Shown here piece by piece: positions 1-6,099 of a DNA stretch of 9,184 nucleotides (the first letter of the stretch is position 1; every line of letters begins with the position of its first letter). The position numbers and the translations under genes are program-made. The notes beneath the pieces are model-generated. The model was not told the origin of the DNA, ran no database searches, and saw nothing but the letters and a program-made list of their open reading frames with translations. Where the stretch lies: the NCBI GenBank assembly GCA_964435165.1, contig CAYSXY010000066.1, positions 1 to 9,184 on the forward strand. The letters are read 5' to 3'. Origin of the DNA: CAYSXY01 sp964435165. Lineage in GTDB: Bacteria; Pseudomonadota; Alphaproteobacteria; Rickettsiales; RI-342.

Positions 1-47
<47 letters not shown>

Positions 48-293
48 CTAAGGAATTGTTAAATGATTGTCCCCGTGCTCGCCTTCTGGCTCGCACATGG
101 GACGCAGCTCAGGGCTGGCGCGGCCTCCTGGCCGCGCGTGAATCCCAGAGCCCATTTAACTTCAAAGCCTTACAAACGCTTAGCTAAGGCTAAGCGACAC
201 CCCATCACTAACCAGCTTCCCTTTGGATATATAAATTATAAAAATTGGCTGATCTCTGAGCTAGATAATGCCGTCAAAAAAACATAATCCACC
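48..293 (+). other. Region downstream of 16S with two hairpins, no gene
   Basis: No tRNA or credible ORF is visible here. Two inverted repeats stand out. The first is a perfect 8-bp GC stem (118-125 with 130-137, loop TCCT), enclosed by a 5-bp outer pairing (112-116 with 149-153). The second is a 7-bp stem (177-183 with 190-196). Neither is followed by a T-run, so neither looks like an intrinsic terminator. They could be pre-16S processing structures. The stretch 228-243 is very AT-rich (TATATAAATTATAAAA) and could hold a -10 element for the RTX gene, but no matching -35 is seen. Confidence 0.5.
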
Positions 294-1129
294 ATGGCAA
301 ATTACACATCAAACATTGCGGTTGATTTCACGCAACCAGGCTGGATACCATTCAGTTTGGAGAATATTGTCGATTATACCCACATCGGCGATACGCTCAC
401 CTCAATCACCGTATCCGTCCAGGGAATATCCTGGACCATTGAGGGGCTTTTTCTCTCGTTTCACCTGATTATGCCGATGGACCGATTAGCTCCATTACAT
501 CCTCATACACCTTAATTCCCGGTTATACGATCAATCTGGTGACACTCACCGATGTGGATCTCACCATCAGCCAATATGATAGTTTTGCCGCAAACAATGA
601 TGCGTTTGGGCTCGCCCGGTTTGTCTATCGAGGTAACGATTTCATACGTGGCAGCTATGCTGATGACATTATCTTCGCTTTTGACGGCGATGATACGATC
701 TATGCATCACTTCCAACGACCTATCAGGATGGCAACGATATTCTCTATGGAGGCCGTGGCAATGATATTGTTTACGGTTTTTCGGGGTCTGACCTACTGA
801 TTGGTGGTCAAGAATATAATGATTTCGCAGACGGACACGACACAATCGCTGGCGGTATGGGAAACGATATCATTGTCGGTAGTGGAGGCAACGACCAGCT
901 CACTGGCGGGGATGGTAACGACGTCTTTGTATTTTCAGCAGGTCACGGTACTGACGTCATTACAGACTTTCAGGAAAATGATATTATCTCTGCGCAAGCT
1001 ACCAGCTATTCAATTGCGGCAAGTGACGGACACCATACCTACGTAACACTGGACAATGATGTCGGCCTGTTGTTGCTGTGGACAGCTCCGGATAATCTTT
1101 CCGAAAGCGACTTTTTCTTTTGGTCATAA
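294..1129 (+). pseudogene. RTX-repeat protein gene interrupted by a frameshift
   Basis: Two adjacent open frames appear to be one gene. Frame one starts at ATG 294 (MANYTSNIAVDFTQPGW) and runs to a stop at 513-515. Frame two is open from 443 to 1129 and carries the RTX repeats. Joining them at GGGG-C-TTTTT (443-452) gives a continuous product of about 278 residues, passing from ...SWTIEG into AFSLVSPDYADGP. This needs one base added, or a -1 slip. There is no clear Shine-Dalgarno before 294, but an in-frame stop at 285-287 rules out an earlier start. A real mutation, a homopolymer sequencing error and recoding cannot be told apart here. The intact protein would be a small secreted Ca2+-binding RTX protein; no enzymatic domain is visible in the N-terminal 100 residues. 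Confidence 0.7.
539..1129 (+). CDS. RTX (hemolysin-type Ca-binding repeat) protein, C-terminal reading frame
   Basis: This is the part an automatic caller would keep, starting at GTG 539. The frame is open back to 443, so 539 is probably not a natural start. Glycine/aspartate nonapeptide repeats (GGxGxDxUx) are seen at residues 71-79 (GGRGNDIVY), 80-89, 105-113 (GGMGNDIIV), 114-122 and 123-131 (GGDGNDVFV). In the RTX family such repeats bind Ca2+ and fold as a parallel beta-roll outside the cell. After them comes the usual FVFSAGHGTDVITDF segment. The C-terminus SESDFFFWS, an acidic residue followed by hydrophobic ones, resembles uncleaved type I secretion signals. No N-terminal signal peptide is seen, and no ABC exporter, membrane-fusion or TolC gene lies in the window. 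The substrate or role is unknown. Confidence 0.8.
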   Translation: MTLTDVDLTISQYDSFAANNDAFGLARFVYRGNDFIRGSYADDIIFAFDGDDTIYASLPTTYQDGNDILYGGRGNDIVYGFSGSDLLIGGQEYNDFADGHDTIAGGMGNDIIVGSGGNDQLTGGDGNDVFVFSAGHGTDVITDFQENDIISAQATSYSIAASDGHHTYVTLDNDVGLLLLWTAPDNLSESDFFFWS

Positions 1130-1172
1130 AACAGCCCCAACAGAATACGCGCACCACCGTTCTCTTCGATCG

Positions 1173-1305
1173 CTATAGCCATTCACATTAATTTTCATAC
1201 AATCTGAATGGCTATGAGGCCGCGACTGCTGCCCGCGCCATAGTTGGCGCGTAAGCCTTAGTGGCGTCTGAACGCCCCACTAATTTCTGTACAGAAATTA
1301 GTGGG
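1173..1305. repeat. Palindromic intergenic repeat, copy 1
   Basis: A string of hairpins fills the gap between the RTX and LOV genes: a 10-bp stem (1175-1184 with 1206-1215), a 7-bp stem (1234-1240 with 1245-1251, loop TAGT), a bulged stem (1258-1267 with 1272-1283) and a perfect 30-bp palindrome (1276-1305). A diverged copy lies at 3369-3484. The two share the start CTATAGC...ATTTTC, the CGCGCC...GGCGCG hairpin and a 26-base block (1276-1301 against 3459-3484) that matches at 22 of 26 positions without gaps. Copy 1 has about 15 extra bases (near 1260-1275) that copy 2 lacks. It resembles REP or MITE-like elements; no transposase is present. Confidence 0.65.
1276..1305. repeat. Perfect 30-bp palindrome
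   Basis: The half-site cccactaatttctgt is followed directly by its exact reverse complement, centred between 1290 and 1291 with no loop. No T-run follows on either strand, so an intrinsic terminator is unlikely. The left arm (1276-1283) can also pair with 1258-1264, so two RNA folds exclude each other. Possible roles are a cruciform, a dimeric protein-binding site or the terminus of a repeat element. Confidence 0.85.
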
Positions 1306-1324
1306 AAAAGCTATAAAACACCTG

Positions 1325-1352
1325 TTGCATTTTTGTGCATAACCGGCATAAT
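1325..1352 (+). promoter_or_regulatory. Candidate sigma70 promoter for the LOV gene
   Basis: TTGCAT (1325-1330) and CATAAT (1347-1352) are separated by 16 bases, which would put transcription start near 1359. The leader to the ATG at 1456 is about 95 bases and contains a 6-bp hairpin (1389-1394 with 1401-1406). The call rests on consensus match only. Confidence 0.35.
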
Positions 1353-1455
1353 CTATTAAAAACAAAATACAAAACAGGGCTTCACATCATGCCGTCTATG
1401 CGGCATTTCATGCGTGTCGGCTACAGTCGACAATAGCAGGAGAAAGGACAGACCA

Positions 1456-2046
1456 ATGCTCGCAGCCAGCACTCGCATTTTTTTAGAGGCAATGCATGTT
1501 GCCAATGACGGCATCACCTTGTCGGACCCCATGCAGGACGACAACCCTCTCGTCTACGTAAACCAGGCATTCCTGAACATGACAGGATATTCGGAGGAAG
1601 AAGTCATCGGCCGCAACTGCCGGTTTCTTCAAGGGCCGGATACATCGCCTGAAGCCGTGGAAAAATTAAAACACACCTGCAGCCAGCTACGCTCAGATAC
1701 GGTGGAACTAATTAATTACCGTAAAGATGGCAGCATGTTCTGGAATCGTTTATCGGTTGCTCCGCTCTTTGAGGAAGATGGTACGCTGGCATTTTATGTT
1801 GGCATCCAAAGTGACATTACGGCACTCAAACAACTGCAAGAACGCTATGCAGACCGGCTCCAACGCGCCAGCATGGCTGTGTTTGAAGATGCCGAACGCT
1901 TGAAAGAGTGGGCCCAAACAACCAATCTGCCCATTCCATCAGAAATACAACGTGTTATCCACCGCCTGCATGCACAATCAGCACTGACGGAAACCTTATT
2001 ACAGGTGAACAATTCCGATATGGTCAATTTGCTGGAAGCAGCATAA
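1456..2046 (+). CDS. Short LOV-domain blue-light photoreceptor
   Basis: The 196-residue protein is almost entirely one LOV (flavin-binding PAS) domain, about residues 8-125, plus a helical tail. The signature GRNCRFLQ holds the photoactive cysteine C55, which in this family forms a reversible adduct with FMN under blue light. The flavin contacts N87 (INYRKDG), N97 (FWN) and Q118 (GIQSD) are all present, so it should be photochemically competent. Residues 125-196 are predicted helical (Jalpha-like start, then QERYADRLQRAS...) with no recognisable kinase, GGDEF, STAS or DNA-binding domain. It therefore belongs to the short-LOV type, probably signalling through dimer changes or a partner protein. 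The ATG at 1456 is chosen because AAGGA (1444-1448) sits seven bases upstream; an in-frame GTG at 1414 lacks such a site. The gene is monocistronic by spacing, and its partner is unknown. Confidence 0.9.
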   Translation: MLAASTRIFLEAMHVANDGITLSDPMQDDNPLVYVNQAFLNMTGYSEEEVIGRNCRFLQGPDTSPEAVEKLKHTCSQLRSDTVELINYRKDGSMFWNRLSVAPLFEEDGTLAFYVGIQSDITALKQLQERYADRLQRASMAVFEDAERLKEWAQTTNLPIPSEIQRVIHRLHAQSALTETLLQVNNSDMVNLLEAA

Positions 2047-2068
2047 TACTATCGCACCTATTTTGCCG

Positions 2069-2095
2069 TTGCAGATGAGCTGCAGCACTTATACT
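2069..2095 (+). promoter_or_regulatory. Weak candidate promoter for the aminotransferase gene
   Basis: TTGCAG (2069-2074) and TATACT (2090-2095) are separated by 15 bases, which is short of the ideal 17. They lie in the 92-base gap between the LOV stop and the aminotransferase ATG. Small overlapping hairpins (for example 2070-2074 with 2080-2084) occupy the same place. Confidence 0.25.
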
Positions 2096-2138
2096 GTGCC
2101 CATGTTCATTCATTAATGCATGCTGAAGGTGTTGTGCC

Positions 2139-3362
2139 ATGTCTCAATTAGCCGCTCGCGTCAACCGCATCAAGCCCTCTCCCACAATCGCCGTCACCAC
2201 CAAGGCAGCAGAGCTGCGCGCCGCAGGAAAAGATGTCATCGGCCTAGGTGCCGGCGAACCGGATTTCGATACTCCGGAACACATCAAAAAGGCGGCGATT
2301 GACGCGCTGGGACGCGGTGAGACAAAATATACGGCAGTCGGAGGCACACCGGCCCTCAAAGAGGCCGTGATCGCTAAATTCAAGCGTGAGAATAATCTGG
2401 ATTATTCACAGAACGAAGTGACCGTCAGCAATGGCGGCAAGCATATCATCTTTAATGCATTTCAGGCCACGATCGAACAAGGCGATGATGTCATCATCCC
2501 TGCCCCCTACTGGGTATCTTATCCCGATATCGTCGCCTTTTGCCACGGCACACCGGTAACAGTCAATTGCAATGAAAAAGATGGCTTCAAACTCACCCCG
2601 AAGGCACTCGATCAGATCATCACTCCCAAAACAAAATGGCTGGTATTAAATTCCCCATCGAACCCAACCGGCGCGGCCTATTCACGCGCAGAATTGCAGG
2701 CACTGGCCAATGTGTTGCTCAACCATCCGCACGTGCTGATCCTGACGGATGATATCTATGAACATCTCGTCTATGATGGCTTCGAATTCAGCACCATTGC
2801 CGAGGTTGAACCACGGCTCAAAGACCGGACGCTGACACTCAACGGTGTGTCCAAAGCCTATTCCATGACCGGCTGGCGCATTGGCTATGCAGGAGGGCCG
2901 GATTGGCTCATCAAGGCAATGCAAAAGATCCAATCGCAAAGCACGTCCAACCCCAATTCCATCGCCCAGGCAGCAACTATCGAAGCATTAAACGGCTCTC
3001 AGCACTTCATGACAGAATGGAATACTGCATTCGTCCGCCGCCGCAACATGGTGGTGCAACGGCTGAACGCCATCACCGGCATGTCCTGCCTGACACCGGA
3101 AGGCGCATTTTATGTCTACCCATCCTGCCACGGACTCATTGGTGCAACAACGCCATCCGGCCTGACCATTCAGGACAGTGGCGATCTTGCCACTTATTTA
3201 CTGGAGGAAGCATTGGTTGCCGTTGTTCCGGGCACAGCGTTTGGCCTCGATCCGCATTTCCGTATCTCTTATGCAACATCAGATGAGGCACTGGAAAAGG
3301 CCATGGATCGCATCGGCAATGCCGTGCAGCAGCTCTCCTTTAGCGAAAAAAAGAGCGCGTGA
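2139..3362 (+). CDS. aspC: Aspartate aminotransferase, class I (type Ib; possibly also prephenate)
   Basis: This 407-residue PLP-dependent fold-type I aminotransferase would convert aspartate and 2-oxoglutarate to oxaloacetate and glutamate in the cytosol. Visible motifs are GAGEPDFDTP (37-46), the substrate-loop segment YTAVGGTPALKEAV, PAPYWVSYPD (121-130), SNPTG (174-178), TDDIYEHL with the pyridine-nitrogen aspartate (204-205 region), and the Schiff-base lysine K239 in NGVSKAYSMTGWRIGYAGGP. FRISYATS near the C-terminus carries the arginine that binds the substrate carboxylate. Length and motifs fit the bacterial 1-beta subgroup, which in alphaproteobacteria often also accepts prephenate, so aatA is an alternative name; specificity cannot be read from sequence alone. 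AAGG at 2126-2129 lies nine bases before the ATG. It stands alone, with no biosynthetic neighbours on the same transcript. Confidence 0.93.
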   Translation: MSQLAARVNRIKPSPTIAVTTKAAELRAAGKDVIGLGAGEPDFDTPEHIKKAAIDALGRGETKYTAVGGTPALKEAVIAKFKRENNLDYSQNEVTVSNGGKHIIFNAFQATIEQGDDVIIPAPYWVSYPDIVAFCHGTPVTVNCNEKDGFKLTPKALDQIITPKTKWLVLNSPSNPTGAAYSRAELQALANVLLNHPHVLILTDDIYEHLVYDGFEFSTIAEVEPRLKDRTLTLNGVSKAYSMTGWRIGYAGGPDWLIKAMQKIQSQSTSNPNSIAQAATIEALNGSQHFMTEWNTAFVRRRNMVVQRLNAITGMSCLTPEGAFYVYPSCHGLIGATTPSGLTIQDSGDLATYLLEEALVAVVPGTAFGLDPHFRISYATSDEALEKAMDRIGNAVQQLSFSEKKSA

Positions 3363-3368
3363 TGATCA

Positions 3369-3484
3369 CTATAGCTGATTCGCTTGATTTTCGGATATGG
3401 CATGCAACAGCGTTAAAGCCCACGGCTGTAGGCCGCGCCTTATGGGCGCGCTAATCTTCCCACAAATTTCGGTTCAGAACTTAG
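3369..3484. repeat. Palindromic intergenic repeat, copy 2 (diverged)
   Basis: This is the counterpart of the element at 1173-1305. It has the same CTATAGC...ATTTTC start (3369-3392), a 6-bp CGCGCC/GGCGCG hairpin (3434-3439 with 3445-3450), and a final block (3459-3484) identical at 22 of 26 positions to the left part of the 30-bp palindrome. Here the palindrome has decayed and the internal insertion of copy 1 is missing. The middle (about 3393-3430) aligns only loosely. It lies just after the aminotransferase stop codon, before the candidate sRNA gene. Its 116 bases match the first copy (to 1301) once that copy's extra 15 bases are removed. Confidence 0.6.
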
Positions 3485-3495
3485 ACACAACCCAT

Positions 3496-3528
3496 AAAAA
3501 AACCGGGCCTGAGAAAACCCAGACCCGG
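3496..3528 (-). terminator. Rho-independent terminator
   Basis: On the minus strand, a 9-bp stem (3520-3528 with 3503-3511, one G-U pair) has an 8-base loop and is followed by seven T (3502-3496). It would end the candidate sRNA and also any readthrough from hslU. On the plus strand no T-run follows the stem, so it does not serve the aminotransferase gene. Confidence 0.85.
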
Positions 3529-3601
3529 ACAAGTAACAGGGAGGCTTCACATCCAGGAGAGAATCTCAACCGATGTGAATATCAGGATCATGTCCTGATA
3601 T
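3496..3601 (-). ncRNA. Candidate trans-acting small RNA with anti-SD motifs
   Basis: On the minus strand a promoter-like pair at 3606-3634 would start RNA at about 3599-3601, exactly at a 9-bp hairpin (3579-3587 with 3593-3601). A second 8-bp stem follows (3546-3553 with 3572-3579), whose loop region carries CUCUCCU (3555-3561). A CCUCCC stretch comes next (3539-3544), then a GC-rich 9-bp terminator stem and seven U. The predicted RNA is about 106 nt. Three hairpins with exposed CUCC-type sequence recall the alphaproteobacterial alpha-r14 (cuckoo) sRNAs, which pair with Shine-Dalgarno sites; that link is by architecture only, not shown homology. The alternative is that this is just the structured 3' UTR of hslU, which ends 135 bases upstream of it. 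Confidence 0.5.
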
Positions 3602-3605
3602 GTGT

Positions 3606-3634
3606 GTTATACGCATGTGATTTGCAGATAACAA
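3606..3634 (-). promoter_or_regulatory. Candidate sigma70 promoter of the small RNA
   Basis: Reading the minus strand, TTGTTA (3634-3629) and TATAAC (3611-3606) are separated by exactly 17 bases. The -10 matches consensus at five of six positions and the -35 at four of six. The expected start falls at the first base of the first RNA hairpin. Confidence 0.5.
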
Positions 3635-3653
3635 CAGGTAATTATTTTAACCA

Positions 3654-3674
3654 GATATGCAGTAATTGCATATC
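3654..3674. other. Hairpin between hslU and the sRNA promoter
   Basis: A perfect 8-bp stem, GATATGCA with TGCATATC, has the 5-base loop GTAAT. On the minus strand it falls about 60 bases after the hslU stop codon but is not followed by a U-run, so it is not a canonical terminator. It may stabilise the hslU 3' end. Confidence 0.5.
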
Positions 3675-3735
3675 AAGCAAATTTTTGTCACAAAACTGAC
3701 GCATTCCTGATCCACCCGAATTGCCGCGCAGACGC

Positions 3736-5073
3736 TTAAAGAATAAATTTAGTCAAATCACCGCCTTGCGCCACATCCTGCAACTGATCAAGCACAAAGG
3801 CCTTATCAATGGTGACTTTTTCTCCCTGACGCTCCGATGCGGTGAAGCTGATCTCTTCGACCAGTTTTTCCATAATGGTATGCAAGCGTCGCGCCCCAAT
3901 ATTCTCGACCTCTTTGTTGATACGCGTCGCGAGCCCGGCCAGTTCCGCCACCGCATCCTCCGAAAAATCGAGTTCAACGCCTTCTGTCTGAATCAACGCT
4001 GTATATTGACGTATCAATGAGGATTCCGGCTCCGTCAAAATACGCAGCATATCTTTTTCCGACAGTGGATTAAGCTCCACACGAATAGGTAATCGCCCCT
4101 GCAATTCCGGCAGCAAATCGGCAGGTTTCGCCATATGGAACGCGCCAGAAGCAATAAACAAAATATGATCTGTCTTGATGGAGCCATATTTGGTCGAGAC
4201 AGTTGTTCCTTCAATCAATGGCAGCAAATCACGCTGCACCCCTTCCCGGCTGACTTCGCCCCCACGCATTTCACTGCGCACACTGATTTTATCAATCTCG
4301 TCAATAAAAACGATGCCATGGTTTTCCGCTAATTCCAGTGCTTCCTGTGTAATTGCCTCTTCATCAATCAGCTTATCCGATTCCTCAGCAATCAGCACCT
4401 CATAGCTTTCCACCACTTTCATCCGGCGGGTTTTCATCTTACCGCCGAACCCCTTGCCCAACATATCGGCAATATTCATCACACCGACCTGACCGCCCGG
4501 CATTCCCGGCACATCCAATGCGTTGAAAAAAGGATTGCTGTTATCCTGCACATCAATCTCGATTTCCTGCTGATCAAATTCCCCGCGCTTTAATTTTTCC
4601 CGGAATTTTTCACGCGTCTCGTCGCTTGCAGTCTTGCCGACCAGCGCATCCAACACCCGATCTTCCGCCGCCATATGCGCACGATCACGCACATCCTGAT
4701 GCAACTTGTCCCGCACCATGCTGATGGACACTTCCATCAAATCACGAATGATGGAATCGACATCGCGCCCCACATAACCGACTTCGGTAAATTTCGTCGC
4801 CTCTACTTTCATGAACGGCGCGCCGGCCAGCCGTGACAATCGACGAGCGATCTCCGTCTTGCCGCAGCCCGTCGGTCCAATCATCAGGATGTTTTTCGGC
4901 ACCACTTCACGTCGCAGCTCATCATCCAGCTGTTGACGGCGCCAGCGATTACGCAGCGCGATGGCCACCGCTTTCTTGGCATCATCCTGCCCAACAATGT
5001 AGCGGTCTAACTCCCGGACAATCTCACGCGGTGTCAGAGACGCTTCGGCAGGCAGGGTCGTAGGTGTCGGCAT
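3736..5073 (-). CDS. hslU: ATP-dependent protease ATPase subunit HslU (ClpY)
   Basis: This 445-residue AAA+ unfoldase forms a hexamer that caps the HslV peptidase and feeds it unfolded substrates in the cytosol. Motifs in order: N-terminal LTPREIVRELDRYIVGQ; Walker A GPTGCGKT (66-73); pore loop GYVG (99-102), which grips the substrate; the intermediate (I) domain, about 110-230; Walker B IVFIDEID (254-261); arginine finger in ELQGR (327); sensor 2 GARR (393-396). The C-terminus ends DLTKFIL, the tail that in this family inserts between HslV subunits to activate them. Length is normal and no key residue is missing. The ATG has AGGA eight bases upstream, inside the 14-base gap after hslV, so the two subunits are made from one transcript, likely heat-inducible. 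Confidence 0.98.
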   Translation of the reverse strand: MPTPTTLPAEASLTPREIVRELDRYIVGQDDAKKAVAIALRNRWRRQQLDDELRREVVPKNILMIGPTGCGKTEIARRLSRLAGAPFMKVEATKFTEVGYVGRDVDSIIRDLMEVSISMVRDKLHQDVRDRAHMAAEDRVLDALVGKTASDETREKFREKLKRGEFDQQEIEIDVQDNSNPFFNALDVPGMPGGQVGVMNIADMLGKGFGGKMKTRRMKVVESYEVLIAEESDKLIDEEAITQEALELAENHGIVFIDEIDKISVRSEMRGGEVSREGVQRDLLPLIEGTTVSTKYGSIKTDHILFIASGAFHMAKPADLLPELQGRLPIRVELNPLSEKDMLRILTEPESSLIRQYTALIQTEGVELDFSEDAVAELAGLATRINKEVENIGARRLHTIMEKLVEEISFTASERQGEKVTIDKAFVLDQLQDVAQGGDLTKFIL

Positions 5074-5087
5074 GAGAGTATCCTGTT

Positions 5088-5648
5088 TTAGAGTGATTCA
5101 ATCACAATATTATCATTGGTAAACACGCAAATATCGGCGGCGATTTTCATTGATTTTTCAGCAATATCCTTAGCGGAAAGACCATCAACATCCAACAGCG
5201 CCCGTGCGGCTGATAACGCATAATTGCCACCGGAACCAATGGCAATCACCCCATCTTCCGGCTCCAGCACATCGCCGGTACCTGATAGTAACAGTGACGT
5301 TTCGTGATCAATGACAATCATCATCGCTTCTAAGCGACGCAGATAACGATCCGTGCGCCAATCTTTGGCGAGTTCAACGCAGGCACGCGTCAATTGCTCA
5401 GGATGCGCCTCAAGCTTCGCTTCCAAGCGCTCCAGCAACGTAAAAGCATCGGCAGTCGCCCCGGCAAAACCAACAATGATCTTACCATCAGCCAGACGGC
5501 GTATTTTCTTGGCACTGCCTTTCACAATCGTATTACCCATTGAGACTTGGCCGTCTCCGGCAATCACCACCTTGCCATCTTTGCGCACACTGACGATTGT
5601 CGTGGCATGCCAACCGGAAAAGGCAGGAGAAGAATCGTGAGAAATCAT
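5088..5648 (-). CDS. hslV: ATP-dependent protease peptidase subunit HslV (ClpQ)
   Basis: This 186-residue proteasome-beta-like threonine peptidase forms a double hexameric ring that degrades proteins delivered by HslU. The catalytic nucleophile is T16 in HATTIVSVR, exposed after removal of a 15-residue propeptide (MISHDSSPAFSGWHA). Such a long propeptide is typical of alphaproteobacterial HslV, whereas E. coli loses only Met. GDGQVSMGNTIVKGSAKKIRR (31-51 region) and GFAGATADAFTLLERLEAKL are strongly conserved family segments. The start lies one base after the stop of the upstream small ORF (TAG-C-ATG on the minus strand), with an AGGG Shine-Dalgarno inside that ORF, so translation of the two is probably coupled. 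hslU follows after 14 bases. Confidence 0.98.
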   Translation of the reverse strand: MISHDSSPAFSGWHATTIVSVRKDGKVVIAGDGQVSMGNTIVKGSAKKIRRLADGKIIVGFAGATADAFTLLERLEAKLEAHPEQLTRACVELAKDWRTDRYLRRLEAMMIVIDHETSLLLSGTGDVLEPEDGVIAIGSGGNYALSAARALLDVDGLSAKDIAEKSMKIAADICVFTNDNIVIESL

Positions 5649-5649
5649 G

Positions 5650-5889
5650 CTAGGCCCTGCTGTCGATTAGGTTAATGTTTTGTTGCTGGCAAAGATTTTC
5701 AGCTCGCAAGGCAACGTGCGCAGGGAAATGTGGTTCATTTTCCAAGTGCGTTAGCACAGCGAATGGAAATCTTTGGCGCAACCTGTAAGGCCATAGCCGA
5801 TTGCGTTGACGAACGGCAGAAAATGCGTTCTGATGATGAATCACATCACCATCAACATTTTCCTTGTTATTCAACGCAATCAATTTCAT
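5650..5889 (-). CDS. Hypothetical 79-residue protein upstream of hslV
   Basis: I do not recognise this protein. It begins MKLIALNNKENVDGDVIHHQ and has no transmembrane segment, signal peptide, zinc motif or repeat that I can see. It is fairly rich in Asn, Arg, His and Gln. Two things argue that it is real. A good Shine-Dalgarno (AGGA at 5897-5900) sits seven bases before the ATG. Its stop codon is one base from the hslV start, the spacing of a coupled operon gene. It would be the first gene of the heat-shock operon. Against it, there is no known family and the intergenic setting could yield a chance ORF, or only a leader peptide that loads ribosomes onto hslV. Codon-level evidence from relatives would settle this. 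Confidence 0.45.
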   Translation of the reverse strand: MKLIALNNKENVDGDVIHHQNAFSAVRQRNRLWPYRLRQRFPFAVLTHLENEPHFPAHVALRAENLCQQQNINLIDSRA

Positions 5890-5969
5890 GGCGAAATCCT
5901 TAAATTAATCGTCAGCAGAGCCTAGATAACGTCGTCACGAGATGGAGAATGTGACGAAAACGGCCATTT

Positions 5970-5997
5970 TTGAGAACCGGAAGTTCCAGTGTATATC
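5970..5997 (+). promoter_or_regulatory. Candidate sigma70 promoter for the his operon (distal)
   Basis: TTGAGA (5970-5975) and TATATC (5992-5997) are 16 bases apart; the -35 matches consensus at five of six positions. It would give a leader of about 220 bases before hisB. Confidence 0.35.
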
Positions 5998-6099
5998 AAT
6001 ACATGAAAGCCGGAAGCGCAGAAAATGGAAGTTTGCAGGCCATTAAACATCTCGTAACGACATTATCTAAATATCACCGTCTGAAATTAACTCCTTTGC

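Noticed and set aside
118..137. Intrinsic terminator after 16S
   Set aside because: The stem is strong but the bases after it (GTGAATCCC) include no T-run on either strand.
112..160. Third copy of the palindromic repeat
   Set aside because: It shares a GC hairpin and short words with copy 2 (CAGGGCTG, AATC, CCCATTT), but ungapped identity is too low to call.
48..293. tRNA-Ile or tRNA-Ala in the 16S downstream spacer
   Set aside because: No GTTCGAATC-like T-loop, anticodon arm or CCA-proximal acceptor pairing was found.
443..455. Programmed -1 ribosomal frameshift signal in the RTX gene
   Set aside because: There is no true X-XXY-YYZ heptamer in the correct frame. The G and T runs allow slippage, but the case for recoding is no better than for mutation or sequencing error.
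1276..1305. Rho-independent terminator of the RTX gene
   Set aside because: The palindrome has no loop, and AAAAG, not a T-run, follows on the plus strand; the minus strand also lacks a trailing T-run.
1414..1455. GTG start adding 14 residues to the LOV protein
   Set aside because: The ATG at 1456 has a well-spaced AAGGA, and the extra residues (MSATVDNSRRKDRP) are not needed by the LOV fold.
3397..3699. 100-residue plus-strand open frame after the aminotransferase
   Set aside because: It runs through the palindromic repeat, the terminator stem and the sRNA candidate. It has no Shine-Dalgarno and no protein-like pattern.
5890..5960. ROSE-type RNA thermometer in the leader of the small ORF and hslV
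   Set aside because: A hairpin is present (5933-5956), but no UYGCU anti-SD partner pairs with the AGGA at 5897-5900.
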